Below, piece after piece: positions 6,270-8,942 of a stretch of 8,942 bases of DNA. Each line of letters opens with the position of its first letter. The first letter of the stretch is position 1. A program made the translations under genes and the position numbers. The notes beneath the pieces were generated by a model that was not told the DNA's origin, made no database searches, and saw nothing but the letters and a program-made list of their open reading frames with translations. Location of the stretch: NCBI GenBank assembly GCA_022793355.1, contig JAAWCR010000069.1, forward strand, positions 1 through 8,942. The letters are read 5' to 3'. The DNA comes from Lawsonibacter sp. (GTDB lineage: Bacteria > Bacillota > Clostridia > Oscillospirales > Oscillospiraceae).

Positions 6270-7103
6270 CTATCCGGCGGATAAAGCGGTATTTGGTCCG
6301 TACAGCCCGTCTAGAATTTCCACAATATCGCCAATCACCCCGTCGTTGCAGTGGCAGAGGACGCGGGCCCCCCACTCCTTCACCTCCTGAGCGCAATTGG
6401 CAGGGGCAAAGGGGATAGCCGACCGGGCCAGCATAGGGATGTCGTTCTGATTGTCCCCCACACAGTAGACCCGCTCCGGCGCAATGCCCAGCAGCCGGGC
6501 CACCCGGTCCACGCCGCCCCCCTTGTTACTGCCCTTCCGGGTCAGCTCCAGGTAACGGGGGTTGGAAAAAATCGCCTCATACAGCTCGCCGCTCCGCTCC
6601 AGCAGACGGGTCTGGACGGGGAGCAGCACCTCCCGCTCCTGGTGAAAAATGGCCTTGACCCAGGGAGTGGGAATCTCAGGCACCGGACACTGAGTATAGC
6701 CGCAATTCACCTTTTTTAGGTGGGCGAGGGTTATTTCGTTGGGACGGCAGACATAGATGTCCTCCCCATGATAGGCCTCCAGAGACAAGGAGGGGAATTC
6801 CTCCATCAGCGCCTCCAGGTCGCCTGGGGCAGAGGGCGGAAGGCAGGTCTGTTCCAGCATCTTGTCCGCCTGAAAGTCGTAGACGGCGGCCCCGTTAGAC
6901 AGCACCGCCGGGGCATTCATGGGTACAAGGTGGGCGAAGGGGGCAAAGGTGCGGTGAGCGCGGCCGGTGGCTACGGTAAAGCGGCCGCCCTCCCGAATCA
7001 AGTACCGGATGGCCTCTAGGTTGCGCTCCGGGACGCTAAGAGTAAAATCATATAGCGTGTCGTCAAAATCGCTTACCAGCAAAATACCGTCAAATTTTCC
7101 CAT
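6270..7103 (-). CDS. Cof-type HAD-IIB phosphatase
   Basis: The 277-aa protein has the full set of HAD phosphatase motifs: motif I SDFDDTL with nucleophile Asp12 and acid/base Asp14, motif II in AVLSNGA (about Ser69), motif III Lys194 in KGSNKGGGV, and motif IV GDNQNDIPML (216-225) with Asp217 and Asp221. The cap between motifs II and III is of the C2B type seen in the Cof subfamily. It should be a soluble phosphatase for small phosphorylated metabolites. The gene lies 30 nt after thiT on the same strand, with AAAGGAGG just before the ATG at 7103, so it is probably co-transcribed and under the same TPP riboswitch RNA. E. coli Cof was reported to hydrolyse a thiamine pyrimidine pyrophosphate (HMP-PP), which makes a thiamine-related substrate plausible, but this is inferred from context and the specificity is not visible. 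Confidence 0.93.
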   Translation of the reverse strand: MGKFDGILLVSDFDDTLYDFTLSVPERNLEAIRYLIREGGRFTVATGRAHRTFAPFAHLVPMNAPAVLSNGAAVYDFQADKMLEQTCLPPSAPGDLEALMEEFPSLSLEAYHGEDIYVCRPNEITLAHLKKVNCGYTQCPVPEIPTPWVKAIFHQEREVLLPVQTRLLERSGELYEAIFSNPRYLELTRKGSNKGGGVDRVARLLGIAPERVYCVGDNQNDIPMLARSAIPFAPANCAQEVKEWGARVLCHCNDGVIGDIVEILDGLYGPNTALSAG

Positions 7104-7133
7104 GGGGGCCTCCTTTCGCCCCGTCCGGGGCCG

Positions 7134-7700
7134 TCAGCTGAGAATATCCGCCCCGAAATAATATCTCCGCATCGGCTTACGGGCCAGCCAGAAAATCAGC
7201 AGACACAGCAGCATGTCGATAACCATATAGAAGCCGTTGTACAGCAGGGAGTAAAACCATGGGGTGGTCATGGTCATGCCGAAAAAAACCTCGGGCATAT
7301 ACTCCGCCCAGATTGTGGCCCCCACAACATAGTGGACCAGAAAACGGGCCGCAGAACCGACCGCGGTTCCGGCATAGACGCTCCATTCCCTGCCCCGGAA
7401 CAGGCCGGCCAGGCCAAGTACTGTAAAGGCCACCAGATAGTCCCCGATGATAGACTGCCACCCCAGGGCAAAGCCGCCGTCAAACATAAACTGCAAAACG
7501 CCCAGCACAAAGCCGCTCATCAGTCCAGGGAACAGGCCCCAGCGGCAGGAAAACAAAAAGACCGGCAGCATGGACAGGCAGATGGAGCCCCCCCATGGCA
7601 TCTCCCATATTTTCAGGTAGCCCAGTACCTGGGCTACGGCCACCATCACGGCTCCCTCGCAGAGCATACGCAGCATATAGCGCTTCCATGTTTTTGTCAT
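7134..7700 (-). CDS. thiT: ECF transporter substrate-binding subunit for thiamine (ThiT)
   Basis: ThiT binds thiamine in the membrane and works with a shared EcfA/EcfA'/EcfT energy module, which is not in this window. The 188-aa protein is the usual size and very hydrophobic, with about six membrane segments. Family features include WGGSICLSMLP (36-46), FVLGVLQFMFDG, SIIGDYLVAF, ARFLVHYVVGATIW (119-131), and YSLLYNGFYMVID. Trp131 and Asn155 sit where L. lactis ThiT has thiamine-contact residues, by memory-based alignment. The start at 7700 is preferred to the frame's upstream ATG at 7778 because AGGAGG (7709-7714) precedes it, MTKTWKRYML is a normal start, and the upstream codons lie in the riboswitch expression platform. 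The TPP riboswitch upstream independently supports a thiamine substrate. Confidence 0.94.
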   Translation of the reverse strand: MTKTWKRYMLRMLCEGAVMVAVAQVLGYLKIWEMPWGGSICLSMLPVFLFSCRWGLFPGLMSGFVLGVLQFMFDGGFALGWQSIIGDYLVAFTVLGLAGLFRGREWSVYAGTAVGSAARFLVHYVVGATIWAEYMPEVFFGMTMTTPWFYSLLYNGFYMVIDMLLCLLIFWLARKPMRRYYFGADILS

Positions 7701-7774
7701 TGTCGTTTCCTCCTGAATGTGAAGATACCGCATTACATCCGGACGGGTGTAGTGCGGTCTTAGAGGAGACAACG
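7698..7774 (-). promoter_or_regulatory. Riboswitch expression platform that can sequester the thiT ribosome site
   Basis: In the RNA, CGTTGT plus TCCTC (from 7774-7763) can pair with the Shine-Dalgarno and start region (GAGGA, then ACAATG; 7712-7698). The two arms are brought together by an inner hairpin at 7722-7762 (ACCGCA with TGCGGT, extended by a mostly paired ACACCC/GGATGT). There is no poly-U tract, so regulation by blocking translation fits better than termination. Base pairing was found by eye and not calculated. Confidence 0.55.
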
Positions 7775-7788
7775 GCAAGATCTCTCTT

Positions 7789-7890
7789 CCACTTCCTACG
7801 CCGGCATTACCCGGATCAGGTTCTAGGGACCGGAGGCGGCGCGTCTGCCTCGCATCTCAGCCGGGAACCTCGCTCCCAGCGCCCCTGTGT
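7789..7890 (-). ncRNA. TPP riboswitch aptamer (THI element)
   Basis: Read on the minus strand, the leader contains the conserved blocks of the TPP riboswitch in order: AGGGGCGC (from 7886), GGCTGAGATG (CTGAGA at 7860-7855, pyrimidine-sensing J3-2 region), an extra P3 arm, then ACCTGATCCGGGTAATGCCGG and GCGTAGGAAG (7821-7793). A CAC/GTG pairing closes P1. The RNA binds thiamine pyrophosphate and lowers expression of the downstream thiamine genes, here thiT and probably the HAD phosphatase. Confidence 0.96.
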
Positions 7891-7915
7891 TCGATTGTAC
7901 TGCGGTTCGATGTTT

Positions 7916-7944
7916 ATTTTAGGCGGCAAAAGCGATTTTGTCAA
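7916..7944 (-). promoter_or_regulatory. Promoter of thiT and its riboswitch leader
   Basis: A perfect -35 box TTGACA (minus strand, 7939-7944), a 17-nt spacer and TAAAAT (7916-7921) point toward thiT. Transcription should start near 7909, giving a leader of about 210 nt that begins roughly 20 nt before the aptamer. Confidence 0.85.
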
Positions 7945-7963
7945 GCCCCTATTCCCTTGACAA
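7938..7963. repeat. 8-bp inverted repeat covering both divergent -35 boxes
   Basis: TTGTCAAG (7938-7945) and CTTGACAA (7956-7963) are exact inverted copies separated by 10 bp. Six bases of each arm are the -35 boxes of the thiT and ylmH promoters. The two extra matching bases per arm could be chance or part of a shared operator. Confidence 0.6.
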
Positions 7964-7985
7964 CCCGCCCTGCCGCCGATATACT
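7957..7985 (+). promoter_or_regulatory. Promoter of ylmH
   Basis: A perfect -35 box TTGACA (7957-7962), a 17-nt spacer and TATACT (7980-7985) point toward ylmH. The expected start near 7992 leaves a leader of under 30 nt. Its -35 box lies 12 nt from that of the divergent thiT promoter. Confidence 0.85.
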
Positions 7986-8018
7986 GAAGCGGATATTAGG
8001 ATGAAGAGGGGCGTTTCC

Positions 8019-8819
8019 ATGAACAAAAAAGAGCTGCTGGACCGCTGCGCCCGGGATGGCGAGGAGCGGATGCTGCTGGCCCGGGTGCTGGACAAGCTGG
8101 AGCTGGCCCAAAGCCGGGGCGTCCCCGCCCACACCCCTTTCCTCTCCCCGGGACAGCAGGCGTCGGTGGCCGATTTGCTCAACGCCTGGGGCAGGCCCCG
8201 GCACCTGTTCTGGGGCGGTTACCCCGGCAGCGAACGGCAGTTGTGCTTCTTCCTGGCCGACTGGCAAGAGGAGGACAGCGTCCGCTCCGACCCGGAGGGC
8301 CCGCTGGCCGCCCTGGAAGCCAAATTTCCCGCCGGGGCCTCCCTCACCCACCGGGACGTCCTGGGGTCCCTTATGGGCCTGGGGCTGACCCGAGAGGTGC
8401 TGGGAGACATTCTCCTGCCCCAGCCGGGCCTGTGCCAGGTGGTGGCTCTGCGGGAGGCGGCCCCCATCCTCCTGTCCCAGTGGGAGGGGGCCGGACGGTG
8501 GAAGGCGGGCTTTGGAGAAGTCCCCCTGGACCGCCTCTCCCCCAGGCCGCCCCAGGTTAAGACCATCCGGGACACCGTAGCCACACCCCGGCTGGACGCA
8601 GTGGCTGCCGCCGGTTTCTCCCTGTCCCGAGGCAAGGCCGCCGCCCTTATCGCCTCGGGCAGGGTGTCCCTCAACCACCGGGAATGCCTGAAGGCCGACC
8701 GCCAGGTGTCAGAGGGGGATGTGCTCACCTGCCGGGGATTGGGCAAGTGTGTGATAAAAGAGGTGCCGGGCCAGTCCAAAAAGGGCCGCACCATGCTTGT
8801 AATAGAGAGGTATCTATAA
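8019..8819 (+). CDS. ylmH: YlmH family S4-domain RNA-binding protein
   Basis: The 266-aa protein matches YlmH of Firmicutes (about 257 aa in B. subtilis). The middle shows LTHRDVLGSLMGLGLTREVLGDILL (109-133), a family hallmark. The C-terminal S4 domain spans about 192-248, with the RNA-binding helix pair LDAVAAAGFSLSRGKAAALI, then ASGRVSLNHRECLKADRQV and a GDVLTCRGLGKCVI strand pair. YlmH acts on ribosomes; in B. subtilis it has been implicated in ribosome-associated quality control. The frame opens further upstream (7938, ATG at 8001), but those starts lie before or next to the promoter's expected transcript start or lack a spaced ribosome site. ATG at 8019 follows AGAGGGG at good spacing. 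Unlike B. subtilis, no divIVA or yggT follows; a UPF0291 gene does. Confidence 0.93.
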   Translation: MNKKELLDRCARDGEERMLLARVLDKLELAQSRGVPAHTPFLSPGQQASVADLLNAWGRPRHLFWGGYPGSERQLCFFLADWQEEDSVRSDPEGPLAALEAKFPAGASLTHRDVLGSLMGLGLTREVLGDILLPQPGLCQVVALREAAPILLSQWEGAGRWKAGFGEVPLDRLSPRPPQVKTIRDTVATPRLDAVAAAGFSLSRGKAAALIASGRVSLNHRECLKADRQVSEGDVLTCRGLGKCVIKEVPGQSKKGRTMLVIERYL

Positions 8820-8820
8820 A

Positions 8821-8942
8821 ATGGAACAGGAGAAAATTGACCGGATCAACGAGCTGGCCCGAAAGGCCAAAACGCCGGAGGGACTGACCGACGGGGAGCG
8901 GGCGGAGCAGGACGCCCTGCGTCAGGCATATATCGCCGCCTA
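8821..8942 (+). CDS. UPF0291/DUF896 (YnzC-like) small protein, 3' end cut by window edge
   Basis: Forty codons are visible from the ATG at 8821 before the window ends. The product starts MEQEKIDRINELARKAK and continues EGLTDGERAEQDALRQAYI, which matches the compact helical-hairpin UPF0291 family (about 60-80 aa; YnzC in B. subtilis) at the conserved positions INELA, K, GLT, E, E, LR and Y. The molecular role of the family is not settled. The start lies 1 nt after the ylmH stop, with GAGAGG inside the ylmH end, so the two are co-translated. Confidence 0.88.
   Translation, partial: MEQEKIDRINELARKAKTPEGLTDGERAEQDALRQAYIAA

Noticed and set aside
6266..6280. CCGCC/GGCGG hairpin overlapping the HAD stop codon as a terminator
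   Set aside because: The stem is only 5 bp and no U tract follows on the minus strand; the 6182-6205 hairpin is a better candidate.

Overview
The window looks like chromosomal DNA from a GC-rich Gram-positive Clostridium-class bacterium, most likely an Oscillospiraceae/Flavonifractor-like gut anaerobe. That placement is an inference from gene content: a type 1B dihydroorotate dehydrogenase (PyrD plus PyrK), a ThiT-type ECF thiamine transporter subunit under a TPP riboswitch, YlmH, a UPF0291/DUF896 protein, strong GGAGG Shine-Dalgarno sites and GC-rich third codon positions. I see no mobile element, CRISPR array, rRNA or tRNA.

Left part (1-5904, minus strand) is one long pyrimidine operon. 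A good sigma-A-type promoter (-35 at 5899-5904, -10 at 5876-5881) drives, in order of transcription: pyrC (dihydroorotase), pyrF (OMP decarboxylase), a 139-aa double zinc-ribbon protein, a 30-aa Cys-containing mini-protein, pyrK and pyrD (the two subunits of NAD-dependent dihydroorotate dehydrogenase), a DUF1622 membrane protein, and a histidine-phosphatase-like protein with a C-terminal GNAT-like domain that runs off the left edge. Genes are 1-31 nt apart, or overlapping at pyrK/pyrD, so translational coupling is likely. The products cover steps 3, 4 and 6 of UMP synthesis. carAB, pyrB and pyrE are not in the window.

Middle part (5905-6269) holds a short plus-strand gene for a 63-aa glycine-zipper protein, divergent from pyrC, closed by a strong GC-rich hairpin at 6182-6205.

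Right-middle part (6270-7944, minus strand) is a thiamine-salvage unit: a near-consensus promoter, a TPP riboswitch aptamer, an expression platform that appears to sequester the ribosome-binding site, thiT, and a Cof-type HAD phosphatase.

Right end (7957-8942, plus strand): a second near-consensus promoter, back to back with the thiT promoter, drives ylmH (S4-domain RNA-binding protein) followed 1 nt later by a UPF0291/DUF896 gene cut by the right edge.

No clearly new multi-gene system is evident. The least explained parts are the zinc-ribbon gene and the unannotated 30-aa CxxC ORF inside the pyr operon, the phosphatase-acetyltransferase fusion at its end, the riboswitch-controlled HAD phosphatase, and the symmetric dual promoter between thiT and ylmH.
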